Origin: Pseudorasbora parva
Taxonomy: Eukaryota > Chordata > Actinopteri > Cypriniformes > Gobionidae
NCBI RefSeq assembly: GCF_024679245.1
Contig: NC_090182.1
Coordinates: 36,040,047-36,104,046 of the forward strand
Direction of reading: 5' to 3'
Length of the DNA stretch: 64,000 nt
In this document: piece after piece, positions 21,646-34,371 of the stretch
Layout of the letters: the number at the start of each line of letters is the position of its first letter
Position numbering within the stretch: the first letter of the stretch is position 1
Position numbers and translations under genes: made by a program
The notes under the pieces: model-generated
The model's input: the letters and a program-made list of their open reading frames with translations, nothing else
Told to the model about the DNA's origin: nothing
The model's database searches: none

Positions 21646-22078
21646 TGTAACGGATTCACAGAGGCAGGATTCAATTGCAAGTAACTCAGTTTATTATGAC
21701 AGATAGTGTCACAGAAGTCAAAACTCAGAACACTGAAGAAGTCCGGATAAGACGGAGCAGTGAGAGAGGCTCTGTTGGCGACACGGGCAGGCTGTGAGCA
21801 GCTGTGACTCGGGAGGTCGGTACAGGTATTCCGGGAAGGGATCCAGCGTTTCACGGAAGGGGGAAACGACAACCAACACGGAGACACAAGGGGAAACATC
21901 CAACAACGCTCTGACAAAGACAAGAGAGAAACAGAGAGACTAAATAGGGTGATGGTGATGAGTTGCAGCTGGTGCAGGTGATCAGCCACAGGTGCGTGAT
22001 GAGCCAATCCCAGGCTCCGCCCTCACCTACATTCAACACGCACCCAAGAGTGAGACAGGGAATCCTTGAACCGTGACA
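21646..22078 (-). repeat. gypsy-2 5' LTR, full length
   Basis: 433 bp with TG...CA ends on the minus strand (TGTCACGG ... CGTTACA). TATA-like box at 21940-21946 (minus strand TATTTAG), predicted transcript start near 21915. Confidence 0.9.
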
Positions 22079-22083
22079 CAAAC

Positions 22084-23174
<1,091 letters not shown>

Positions 23175-23280
23175 ACTTAACCAAGGATTACATATATCCT
23201 GCCAGCTGATGCAAAGAGGTGAATTTATATCTACACAGAAAAAACCCTAAGCTCTAAACCATGGCATTTTTCATGATTAA

Positions 23281-23414
23281 AAATACGTGACTTTACAGTC
23301 CGGAAAATGCGCTCTGCCCCATTACGGGTTGTGTCGAGCCATTCGCTAGTCTGGTTGTTTGATAAAAGATTAAATGTAGCTGCAGTAAATGCGTTAAGAA
23401 TCCGTACAGCGGTA
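23281..23414 (-). repeat. Right arm of the long inverted repeat
   Basis: Inverse of 18878-18979 plus 19045-19072, with small indels. See the left arm. Confidence 0.7.
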
Positions 23415-24639
23415 CACTGTAAAAAAAATGTGTTGGTTTTTGTTGGTTTAACTTAAAAAAGTAAGTAACCTGGTTGCCATAAAAAATTTAAGTTGATACT
23501 AGGGGTGACCCTGAATAGTCGAAGATTTGATGCATTGATATGCGGAGCCTGATTCGACCACCGATGTCACGGTCGAATCTTCGCGGGTGTTATGAAACGA
23601 GGATCATACCATTTTGTCAATATGGGGGAGCTCAATATTTTTAAAAACGTGTCGCGGCGCTGAGCTGAGCTGAGCATCGGTGTGCGACCCCTTTAAGGGC
23701 GCTGAGCTTCGCACCGCGCCTTTAAAATTATAACACGTTCAATGAGTGCACACACACCGGCGGCAGCATTCAGCGCCTGTCCGCGGCCACTCGGGAAGTT
23801 GTTTAAAATCCCGCTGCACCACAGAGCGCTTTCGTGCAGCTCATCTGTCAGTCAATTCAAAATTGAGCTCGCGTGTATATAATGTGCGCGTCAGGTGGCG
23901 GTGTGAGTGAGATCCTGAGGCGCGGGGCTGAGCTTCGCGTACGTCTTCACCCGCCTTAGGCACAATCGGCTTCAGAAAGTGCATATAAACGCACTCAAAG
24001 TGTTCTTTCCCTCTCTAGGCAGGTATTTTTTTAGGGTTATTTATCAAAATGTTCTTTTATATATTTGCATGATGTTCTGTATTTCGAATGCGGCTTTAAC
24101 ATGTTATGAGAAAACGGTTTATGAATGTTTATCCACCACATTACCTTTTAGGCTATTTAAACCTAAATAAGAAAGCCATTGTCAGTTCGTCTGTCAGTTG
24201 GCAGGTAGTTTTGGTCGCTTTATTAAGAGTTGTTGCTGTGTGCAGTGTGTAAAGGAAAATAAAAATAGTTTTACCCTTCTGCTGACAGTGTCGTGCCCCT
24301 CCCAACCCATTCACACACACATATTTTAAACTTATTTTTATTTTTATTATTTTTATCCCTTTAATGAATTGTAAACCTTAATGAAGCTGTTTTAAGTTGC
24401 CATATGACCAAAATGGAGCAGATGCGATTCAACAAGTGTTTTTCTATGTGAAATAATGATAAATACCAGTGTATACCATTTGATTATGGCCTTGAAGCTC
24501 ACAGTCAGAGGCTATTAGCCTTGGCTGGCCTGTTTATAGCTCTTGCTCGCACTGGCAAAACAGTGGAAATGCAGCTAATAATTTCTGACTGGCAAATAAC
24601 TGAAAAAATGATACAAGCATTAATGGGAAATGAGGGTGG
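23415..24639. other. Possible old DNA-transposon sequence, then repeat-poor stretch
   Basis: Starts with a GTTGGTTTAACTTAAAAAAG block and a CTAGGGGTGACCCTGAATAG motif that looks like a hAT-type end (AGGGGTG), followed by GC-richer sequence to about 23960. I found no matching right end. From 24180 on, nothing recognisable. Confidence 0.3.
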
Positions 24640-24835
24640 CTACGTGATGTTCAGCCGTGGATCTAACTTCCAACTCGTCACATATTGACATGATCACGAG
24701 AGAGCCAATGCCATTGACCATCACATCTGTTTATGACATCAAAGGTTTCTGAAAGCAATGGAGTACCCTGTGTGTCAAAAAGCGATGTTAAAGGGGTACC
24801 CTGTTTGTTAAGAAGTTACGCAGAGGGGTCCTGAT
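24640..24835 (+). repeat. Diverged relative of the terminal repeat at 45255-45427
   Basis: Shares AAAGGTTTCTGAAAG...ATGGAGTACCC, a GGTACCC block and GGGGTCCTGATCAAG with the right terminus of the element at 38881-45427 (AAAGGTTTCTCATTG...ATGGAGCACCC, GGTACGCCC, GGGGTCCTGGTCAAG). This is an older copy of the same repeat family in the same direction. Confidence 0.55.
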
Positions 24836-25136
24836 CAAGATCAGTGGGTGCTTCTCAAACATTTGGTATCCTTCATTTAAATTATTTTGAAGGATGCATG
24901 TAGTTCATTGTATCCTTTGTAACTTTCAATAAGCAACAATCTTTATTTCAATTCACGAAAAAGAAGTGCTGTAAAACGAGTCGCCAATTAGCTTATTTTT
25001 AAATGTAAGAAAACATGTTGTTTTTTTAGACGTAAAAAAGCAATTATTCACTCAATACTAAACTTAATGTAAGCTACTGGCAGACCACAGATGGTTGTCA
25101 TTCACTGTATTAGAAAGCCAGTTATTGTAACATTTA

Positions 25137-25460
25137 AAGGCGGCATATTATGGCCCTTTTCACAAGATGTACAATGAATCTATGATGTCTCCAAAATGTG
25201 TCTGTGAAATTTTAGCTCAAAATAAATGTGAAAGTGATCTTAAATGAGTTTGATTGTAATGCACCCAATTAATGAGAAAGTGGCTGGAAGGGAAGTGCAT
25301 CTTTGGTGGATGAACGCCTGTAGCGATGCAATGCCAAAACAATCCAACTCAAGAATGAGCATTGTACCCATATTCAATTAACCTCTAAATGTAGTTGAAA
25401 TACCACCATAATCCACTTTGTTGCCTGCAAACATAAGTGCAAACGTGTTGCATGCTGGGA
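25137..25460 (+). repeat. Fossil of a dispersed non-coding repeat
   Basis: Starts AAAGGCGGCATATTATGGCC and contains ATTTTAGCTCAAAATAAA. I recognise this order from a frequent fish non-autonomous DNA transposon; it is strongly decayed and the right end is not clear. Confidence 0.4.
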
Positions 25461-25498
25461 AATTAAGGGGGCTGTTAATCGTGACTGCATGATAGCTT

Positions 25499-25502
<4 letters not shown>

Positions 25503-25541
<39 letters not shown>
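25503..25541. repeat. (CA)n microsatellite
   Basis: About 39 bases of pure CA repeat. Confidence 0.95.
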
Positions 25542-26413
<872 letters not shown>

Positions 26414-26809
26414 GGTACAAACAATTATTCAGACCCCCTTAAATGTTCTCCTTTTTGTTATATTGCAGCCATTTGCTTTAATCATTTAAGTTCCTTTTTT
26501 CTCATTAATGTATTCACAGCACCCCCACATTGACAGGAAAAAAACAGAATTTTTAACATTTTTGCAGAATTATTAAAAAAGAAAACCTGAAATATCACAT
26601 GGTCCTAAGTATTCAGAACCTTTGCTCAGTATTTAGTAAATGCACCCTTCTTTTTGGGAAAGATGCAACTTTCCCAAAAAGAAGTTTTTCACACCCGGAT
26701 TTTCAGGTCTATGAAAGCTTTAGCATAAGTTCTGCCAGGAAGACTTAATTGTTACGTCACTTCAACTTCTATCTATCCAATCACATTCTAATACTTGGGT
26801 ATAAAAGAT

Positions 26810-26817
26810 CGGTACTT
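26810..26817 (+). promoter_or_regulatory. TATA box with upstream CCAAT in unit 1
   Basis: TATAAAAG lies about 30 bases after CCAATCA. The same pair recurs in unit 2 (TATAAAAG at 32361-32368). It looks like a pol II core promoter reading to the right. No transcript evidence is available. Confidence 0.5.
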
Positions 26818-28336
26818 ACTCATGTTTGAGTTCGCAGATGCTGACGCACCAATTCAACGCATGCTGACGCTCACGGCGCAGAGCTGACGCTACAGTTAGT
26901 TGAAGATCCTAACGTCTCGTAGCGGTTGATCGACGGCCCTACTATAAAGTAACAATGTACAATACAGTGGCGTTTAAGTCCATGTCAGCCTATCATTTTG
27001 TTCCTTGGGCTGTCGCGGCAAAAGTCGCTTGTGCGAAAAAATCTCGAGTTCAGATTCAGTCTTCACTTTAATGGAGGACTGGCATATTATCAAACGTACG
27101 GCTGCGTTCTTCATCACCATCTGGCGTCATAACTACATCAAGCATTCATCGCATGGCTATGGTTATGCTTTTTCGATGACGATTGGGTGTAGTATTTTTC
27201 TCTCATTTCCTTTGCAAGCGTGTTTCGAGCTGTCGCACGCGTCCGGGACGCAGCACCTGCTCGTGCAAAGCGATCAGTCATTGTTTGTGGTTTGTTTGTG
27301 TCGTAACCACATAATGCCTTGAAAATATTATGCACGGGCTATCACTGACAATAGTTTTGAACAGAACTGACGGTATAGCATATTTGCCTCTATCATTTTC
27401 CCCATGAATGCAAGGCAATCATGGGGTTTAAAGTAACATGCACCCTTTAATCGGGGCGACTCTTGAACGAAGCTGAATCACGGATCCGCTCAGTATTATG
27501 AGATTGCTGAAGTAAATTAACATGTTAACGTACTTTGAGTCGTCTTAAAAGTACAGCACCAGCATCAGTGTATTGGCTCATTAAATAATGCTATTTTGCA
27601 AGCAGCGAGTTCACCATACAACATAATTTAAACTGATAAAATATCGAGCTTAAAGTTTGGGCCTGTCATCCAGGAGAGTTCATTCATACATGTTTCGATC
27701 AAATTTATGTGGATCCCAGTGTTGAAAACGTCTCTTCATCATTTACATGGCTTCCTTTCTAGGAAGAAGTATTGCGAATGTGCTCATTGAAGATGCTTCA
27801 TATTGCCTTAAACATGTGCATCTATTAATTATGTATTATAAATGAGTTAATCAAATCAAACACGCATATTTGTAATTGCGTGCTTTGTCTTTTGTTACTT
27901 CTGGTAATTTAACTCTGGCTCAGTTTTATTCACCTATATCTGGAAATGTCTGGATTTTTTAGTAGTAGTAGAGTATTTTAGTATTATCAATACTATTATT
28001 ATTTTTTATTTTTATTTATTTTTTTTAGAAACCTTATAGTGTTGCGTATCACCCTTCTGTGCTTGGATGTAGTGCTTCAATTTAAACTCTACGCGATTCT
28101 CGCTCACTCACAGCACCAAGGTTGGCCAGGTTTGCATTCAACTATATGTGATACAGCACTAATTTTATTCTGCGCTCAATTAACTGCTTCACAATGATTG
28201 CATCCTGTATGGCAACTAAACCACAGTGCAGGAACAATATTCAAATCTTTTACAAATTAGGCAAGTGAGCGGATGGTGCTCCCTTTATTAATATTAATAT
28301 ATCTTATTAATAATGCACCTTGCATTCCGAAGAATC

Positions 28337-28337
28337 T

Positions 28338-28378
<41 letters not shown>
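28337..28378. repeat. Poly(A) run
   Basis: About 40 consecutive A bases inside unit 1. No LINE or SINE body is recognisable upstream. Confidence 0.95.
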
Positions 28379-28379
<1 letters not shown>

Positions 28380-29688
28380 ACTCCAGCAGCTGTCGGTGAG
28401 AATCTAAATAACTATCAAAGACATGTAAGCTTGGGTAAAAGGAGTTTTCAGGATTCCGATATTTGTCTCAATCGCACAGTACGAACCAGGATTAGGGTAT
28501 CAACGAGGATAATTGCATAATTATCTTTTTCATGTTTTTCAGGGTCCAATGGCTAGCAGTTTATCAAGCTGTAAGCAGAAGTCACACCAATGGTTTCAAC
28601 TTCTCCAACTGCCGATGCAAAGAACTGCAGTTCTCCAACTCGTATACGTATAGGACATTCTCATGGATCGGGTTGCTACAAATGCAGCTCAAATGCGCAG
28701 AATCTGCTTCCTCTATCAAGGTGCTGTGTGCATGGCACTATATGTATTCTAGTACAAGCAAGTTCTGACTCAAAATAGCTCAACACTTCAACTTCAAGCC
28801 ATAATTTCATGCAATCACAGGTGGTGGTATGCTCTTTGTCTTTACTAATGCTCATTGTTCCTGTTTTCATTAGTATCTAGAGCTTTCATGAACTTGTCCA
28901 TGGCCTAATGTGGACTATTGTGCGCCATCTCTATTTTTGCCTTTTCCACCATGAGGCCTACTGCTGTTAGCTGTGGGGCTTTGTTTTCGTTAAAGGAAAT
29001 ATATCTCAGCAGAGTATCCCTAATCATTCTGCACTTTCCCTACTCTCCAATGGGTCCCCATATCAAGAAGGCAATTTAAATTTACCTTATGAAAGACCTA
29101 CAGTACTGCTGACCAGCTCATCTGTATAACGGTCACTCTTCAGGATTATGTTCAGCCACAACAACTACTAAACAAGTTTTTATGATGGTCAAGATGATCA
29201 TCTTCAGCACTCTAATCCTATAGTATGCCCAATCTACAGGTAATACTAAGAATTCTCATGTGTCTTATGCGTCAGGTAAGCTACACTTCAATGAACTCCT
29301 TTAATCTTATATGGTATGTATCCTACCTTTAGTTCCGTGATTAATTATCTAAATGTCTGGCTAAGTCTTATATTAATTTTTCACAACGGCGCTCCTCTCT
29401 CTAAGGCGGGTTCAGACCCACACCTCTCGTCTGCCTGCAGTCCTATAAGATGCAGTTTTTCCACCTCCCTCTATACCAGACACTTCTTTAGGATCGGGGC
29501 AGCCCCCACAGCTGCAGAACGTGGCATTTTTACTACAGCCATCAAGTTCCTGGGCAGATGGTTCTCTTCTGCATTGGAGAATTATATAAGACCTAAATGT
29601 CATTTAAGATGACCAAAATCATCCTCGAAGCTCAGCAAGCTCCAGTTATGGTTCAGGTAAATCCCTATGCTGCTACTGGTGGTGGTGG

Positions 29689-29701
29689 TATATATATATA
29701 T

Positions 29702-29735
<34 letters not shown>
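29689..29735. repeat. (TA)n and poly(A) run
   Basis: A short GGT/TA repeat followed by about 28 A bases, directly before the minisatellite. Confidence 0.9.
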
Positions 29736-29736
<1 letters not shown>

Positions 29737-29749
29737 GTACGTGGTCTAG

Positions 29750-31770
29750 AAGACCCTGCGGCCTTGTCTCTGTGGTCTAACAGGCTGTATGGCCCTGCGG
29801 CCTTGTCTCCGTGTGGCCCTGCGGCCTTGTCTCCGTGTGGCCCTGCGGCCTAGTCTCCGTGTGGCCCTGCGGCCTAGTCTCCGTGTGGCCCTGCGGCCTA
29901 GTCTCCGTGTGGCCCTGCGGCCTAGTCTCCGTGTGGCCCTGCGGCCTAGTCTCCGTGTGGCCCTGCGGCCTAGTCTCCGTGTGGCCCTGCGGCCTAGTCT
30001 CCGTGTGGCCCTGCGGCCTAGTCTCCGTGTGGCCCTGCGGCCTAGTCTCCGTGTGGCCCTGCGGCCTAGTCTCCGTGTGGCCCTGCGGCCTAGTCTCCGT
30101 GTGGCCCTGCGGCCTAGTCTCCGTGTGGCCCTGCGGCCTAGTCTCCGTGTGGCCCTGCGGCCTAGTCTCCGTGTGGCCCTGCGGCCTAGTCTCCGTGTGG
30201 CCCTGCGGCCTAGTCTCCGTGTGGCCCTGCGGCCTAGTCTCCGTGTGGCCCTGCGGCCTAGTCTCCGTGTGGCCCTGCGGCCTAGTCTCCGTGTGGCCCT
30301 GCGGCCTAGTCTCCGTGTGGCCCTGCGGCCTAGTCTCCGTGTGGCCCTGCGGCCTAGTCTCCGTGTGGCCCTGCGGCCTAGTCTCCGTGTGGCCCTGCGG
30401 CCTGGTCTCCGTGTGGCCCTGCGGCCTGGTCTCCGTGTGGCCCTGCGGCCTGGTCTCCGTGTGGCCCTGCGGCCTGGTCTCCGTGTGGCCCTGCGGCCTA
30501 GTCTCCGTGTGGCCCTGCGGCCTAGTCTCCGTGTGGCCCTGCGGCCTAGTCTCCGTGTGGCCCTGCGGCCTCGTCTCCGTGTGGCCCTGCGGCCTCGTCT
30601 CCGTGTGGCCCTGCGGCCTCGTCTCCGTGTGGCCCTGCGGCCTCGTCTCCGTGTGGCCCTGCGGCCTCGTCTCCGTGTGGCCCTGCGGCCTCGTCTATGT
30701 GTGGCCCTGCGGCCTCGTCTATGTGGTCTAACTGACCGTGTGGCCCTGCGGCCTCGTCTATGTGTGGCCCTGCGGCCTCGTCTATGTGGTCTAACTGACC
30801 GTGTGGCCCTGCGGCCTTGTCTCCGTGTGGCCCTGCGGCCTCGTCTATGTGTGGCCCTGCGGCCTCGTCTATGTGGTCTAACTGACCGTGTGGCCCTGCG
30901 GCCTCGTCTATGTGGTCTAACTGACCGTGTGGCCCTGCGGCCTTGTCTCCGTGTGGCCCTGCGGCCTCGTCTATGTGTGGCCCTGCAGCCTCGTCTATGT
31001 GGTCTAACTGACCGTGTGGCCCTGCGGCCTCGTCTATGTGGTCTAACTGACCGTGTGGCCCTGCGGCCTCGTCTATGTGTGGCCCTGCGGCCTCGTCTAT
31101 GTGTGGCCCTGCGGCCTCGTCTATGTGTGGCCCTGCGGCCTCGTCTATGTGTGGCCCTGCGGCCTCGTCTATGTGTGGCCCTGCGGCCTCGTCTATGTGT
31201 GGCCCTGCGGCCTCGTCTATGTGGTCTAACTGACCGTGTGGCCCTGCGGCCTCGTCTATGTGTGGCCCTGCGGCCTCGTCTATGTGTGGCCCTGCGGCCT
31301 CGTCTATGTGTGGCCCTGCGGCCTCGTCTATGTGGTCTAACTGACCGTGTGGCCCTGCGGCCTCGTCTATGTGGTCTAACTGACCGTGTGGCCCTGCGGC
31401 CTCGTCTATGTGTGGCCCTGCGGCCTCGTCTATGTGGTCTAACTGACCGTGTGGCCCTGCGGCCTCGTCTATGTGTGGCCCTGCGGCCTCGTCTATGTGG
31501 TCTAACTGACCGTGTGGCCCTGCGGCCTCGTCTATGTGTGGCCCTGCGGCCTCGTCTATGTGGTCTAACTGACCGTGTGGCCCTGCGGCCTCGTCTATGT
31601 GTGGCCCTGCGGCCTCGTCTATGTGGTCTAACCGACCGTGTCGCCCTTTCGGCCTCGTCTATGTGGTCTAACTGACCGTGTCGCCCTTTCGGCCTCGTCT
31701 ATGTGGTCTAACTGACCGTACGGCCCTGCGGCCTCGTCTCCGTGTGGCCCTGCGGCCATGTCTCCGTGGT
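29750..31770 (+). repeat. GC-rich minisatellite, 24-bp and 39-bp units
   Basis: Roughly 2 kb of tandem repeat. The basic 24-base unit is GTGTGGCCCTGCGGCCTNGT plus CTCC. From 29811 to about 30720 it repeats about 38 times without length change. N varies in blocks: A through most, then G, then A, then C. From about 30720 the last four bases become CTATGT-type and a 15-base insert (GGTCTAACTGACCGT) turns some units into 39-mers that alternate with 24-mers. The left edge already holds one GGTCTAAC, so the longer unit may be the older. Both lengths are multiples of three, so a 628-codon open frame (octapeptide VALRPSLR) runs through it. I regard that frame as a by-product, not a gene. Confidence 0.95.
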
Positions 31771-32219
31771 TTATACGTGTGCTTTATAAAAAATCAAAAT
31801 AAATAAATAAATAAATAAATAAATACATATAATAATACTTTCGGAGGTATCAGCAAGGGCCAAAAACGTTTACAATTACGCAGCAGCAGATATTAATTGC
31901 TCGTGTAGTTCCCATCTACAAAATATAATTTCAAGATCTGTTTAACCATCAGCAGACGGCGTTCCATGTCCATGCTTCACATGTTAACTCTTGTTCTTGT
32001 TCTCTATAGGAACTCCAGGACACAAGACCGGTGGGTCTATTTTATTTACTGTTTTGGGGGATAGGCTCCGTCCGGGTGGAAGCATTCTTCCACCTCATTT
32101 TTGGGGGTCGGCTGCGCCTCTGCCTTCGTCTTCAGGCAGGATATGCAGAGTCCATACCCTCTGATTGCGAGCTATGGACGGGGCCTATGCCAAAGTACTT
32201 TATTGCTTGCTGGATTGTT

Positions 32220-32225
32220 AATAAA
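32220..32225 (+). terminator. Poly(A) signal near the end of unit 1
   Basis: AATAAA about 46 bases before the end of the unit, followed by a T-rich stretch. The same signal recurs in unit 2 at 32623-32628. Confidence 0.45.
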
Positions 32226-32271
32226 TGGATTATTGTCACAGTATTTATTCTCCCGAGTCTTTCTGGCAGAA

Positions 32272-32674
32272 ATGAAAGCTTTAGCATAAGTTCTGCCAGG
32301 AAGACTTAATTGTTACGTCACTTCAACTTCTATCTATCCAATCACATTCTAATACTTGGGTATAAAAGATCGGTACTTACTCATGTTTGAGTTCGCAGAT
32401 GCTGACGCACCAATTCACCGCCATCCTCCCCACCACCTCCAAGTCAAATCCTTCCCTACTCCACCCCACCACCACCACCAGGATGGTCCCTTCCATACCT
32501 CACGGGGGGGTCGGCTGCGCCTCTGCCTTCGTCTTCAGGCAGGATATGCAGAGTCCATACCCTCTGATTGCGAGCTATGGACGGGGCCTATGCCAAAGTA
32601 CTTTATTGCTTGCTGGATTGTTAATAAATGGATTATTGTCACAGTATTTATTCTCCCGAGTCTTTCTGGCAGAA
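32272..32674 (+). mobile_element. Unclassified inserted unit 2 (403 bp), tandem to unit 1
   Basis: Starts with the same 146 bases (32272-32417) and ends with the same 169 bases (32506-32674) as unit 1, with no difference that I can see. Only 88 bases of CCACC-rich sequence lie between them. It carries the TATAAAAG, AATAAA and the asymmetric inverted termini. It joins Tc1-2 directly (CTCCAGAGATGC at 32675). It could be an internally deleted sister of unit 1, or a solo-LTR-like form. Confidence 0.6.
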
Positions 32675-33110
32675 CTCCAGAGATGCTCAGTTGGGTTTAA
32701 TTCAGGGCTCTGGCTGGCCCATTCAAGAACAGTCACGGAGTTGAACATTTTTCTCCACACATACCGCTTAGAATTAAGGCCAGAAAGTTATTTATTGGTC
32801 TCATCAGACCAGATAATCTTATTTCTCACCATATTGGATTCCTTGAGGTGTTTTACAGCAAACTTTTTATTCTTCTTTTGGTTCTTCTTTACCTCTCTCA
32901 CTCTTGTGGCTCTTGTCCCCTAATAGCTCAGTTTGCCTGGACAGCCAGCTCTAGGAAGGGTTCTGGTCATCCCAAATGTCTTCCATTTAAGGATTATGGA
33001 GGCCACTGTGCTCTTTAAGGGCAGCAGAATTTTTTGGCAACCATGGCCAGATCTGTGCCTTGCCAACATTCTGTCTCTGAGCTCTTCATGCTCTGACATG
33101 CATTGTGAGC
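32675..33110 (-). pseudogene. Tc1-2 transposase remnant
   Basis: On the minus strand, broken frames show IIWSDET (first catalytic D), YVWRKM, then directly VTVLEWASQSPELNPTEHLW (third catalytic residue E). The second D region is deleted, and the N-terminal DNA-binding part (REVKKN region) is only faint. Further sequence would lie beyond 32675, where the inserted unit starts. The element is a fossil. Confidence 0.75.
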
Positions 33111-33365
33111 TGTAAGGTTTTATATAGACAGGTGTGTGGCTTTCCTAATCAAGTCCAGTCAGTATAATGAGACACAGCTGGACTCCAATGAAGGTGTTGA
33201 ACCATCTCAATGATGATCAGAAGAAATTGACAGCACCTGAGTTAAATATATCACTGTCACAGCACACTGTCACAGGGTCTGAATACTTAGTAACAAGTGA
33301 TATTTCAGTTTTTCTTTTTTAATAAATCAATTTTCTGTCAATATGGGGTGCTGTGTGTACATTAA

Positions 33366-34291
33366 CCCCTTAAGTGTCACCCCCCTTTTTTGGAGGGGGG
33401 GGGGGGGGTAGAGCTGAAAAGGGAATGTCCAGATTCAAATTAATGTAATTCTTGTACATGTGAAAGAAGTTGAATAAAATTTAAAACAAAAAAGTTATAG
33501 GTGTTTAAGTTTGTTGTAATAAAAAAAGTAATTTAATATTTATTTATATTTTATACAAAAACAAAAAAACAATGTGTTGAATTTAATTTCATGTCAAATG
33601 AAAAGCCTTAAGTCTATATAAGTTGTGATCCAAATTTGACATTGATATCACAAAAAATTTGGATTCTGTTATTTTTAGTCGCTATACCAACAATGTCCAC
33701 TAGGTACTAGTCATGCTCCTTGTATGATTTGTAATGGACAACTAATTTGATTTACAATTTTTTTATTTATTATTCAAACAGCAATAAAACATTCTTGATA
33801 GGTTGTAAATTATTTTTTAAACCATAAATATAACAAATAAAAACTGTAATATGACCATATACAATAAAACAACTACTACTGAAACCACATTGTACATTGT
33901 AAAAAAAATTGCAACGGAGGACATTTATTTTATTTTATTGTTTTGGATTAAAAAGTGGGATGCATTTTGAAGAGTGGACTGTTACACAGACATGTATGCT
34001 GTTGTTTTGTGAATTCGTCTTATCTGATCTGAACATCAGGAGAAGAAAGATGAGTGCCGCGTTTATTATGCTAAAGTTTAAATAGCTAGTGCTTCAGCAT
34101 TTCATTTAACCCTTTCCTCTCTGGTGTATTTATTGCAACAACGAGTTCAGAACATGAAACTTGAGTGTTTTAGCTTTCAAGTGATGCATAGTTTGTGATA
34201 GTTGATTGAATAGTTTGTATAAAACAAAAGTAATTATAAAGTAGAGACACGCCCACTTGCGGCAACCTCCCCACCCATGATCCAATGCAGA
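33366..34291. mobile_element. Insertion between two TTAA sites of the Tc1-2 terminal repeat
   Basis: Compared with the left terminal repeat (about 26472-26505 read in reverse), the right one is interrupted exactly at a TTAA (33362-33365) and resumes at a TTAA (34292-34295). The intact repeat has two TTAA sites 17 bases apart, so the short piece between them has been replaced by 926 bases. The left inner end is CCCCTTAAGTGTCACCC; the right end shows no matching inverse. It may be a broken piggyBac-like element; class unproven. Confidence 0.5.
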
Positions 34292-34371
34292 TTAAATGAT
34301 TTTATCAAATGGCTGCAATATAACAAAGAGTGACAAATTTAAGGGGGTCTGAATACATTCCTTACCCACTG

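Larger units (their letters stand above)
19339..22078 (-). mobile_element. Ty3/gypsy LTR retrotransposon (gypsy-2), pol truncated, 5-bp TSD
   Basis: On the minus strand: a full 5' LTR (22078 to 21646, 433 bp), a 17-base leader, a gag-pol frame and a truncated 3' LTR (about 19636 to 19339). CAAAC flanks both sides (19334-19338 and 22079-22083), so the whole unit is one insertion. About half of pol (rest of RT, RNase H, integrase) and the first part of the 3' LTR are missing, deleted after insertion or in the RNA. LTRs are almost identical where they overlap, suggesting a young insertion. Confidence 0.92.
26711..32271 (+). mobile_element. Unclassified inserted unit 1 with internal minisatellite
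   Basis: The first of two head-to-tail units inside Tc1-2. It starts with a 146-base segment (26711-26856) and ends with a 169-base segment (32103-32271), both repeated exactly in unit 2. Near the start lies TTCTGCCAGGAAGACTT and at the very end its inverse AGTCTTTCTGGCAGAA, so the inverted termini are asymmetric (19 bases from the left edge, flush at the right). It holds a CCAATCA and TATAAAAG near the left, a poly(A) run, splice-like sites, the minisatellite and an AATAAA near the right. No protein with recognisable similarity. Candidate classes are a non-autonomous Helentron-like element or an unusual LTR/retro-element; I cannot decide. Confidence 0.6.

Noticed and set aside
29789..31675. 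628-codon open frame with octapeptide repeats as a protein gene
   Set aside because: It is produced by a minisatellite whose units (24 and 39 bp) are multiples of three. A second frame is also open for 306 codons, as expected for an artefact. No flanking exon or signal is seen.
32031..32923. Frames across the tandem units (92-178 codons) as small proteins
   Set aside because: Three frames are open at once over the repeated segment, and parts run into Tc1 sequence. No motif is recognisable.
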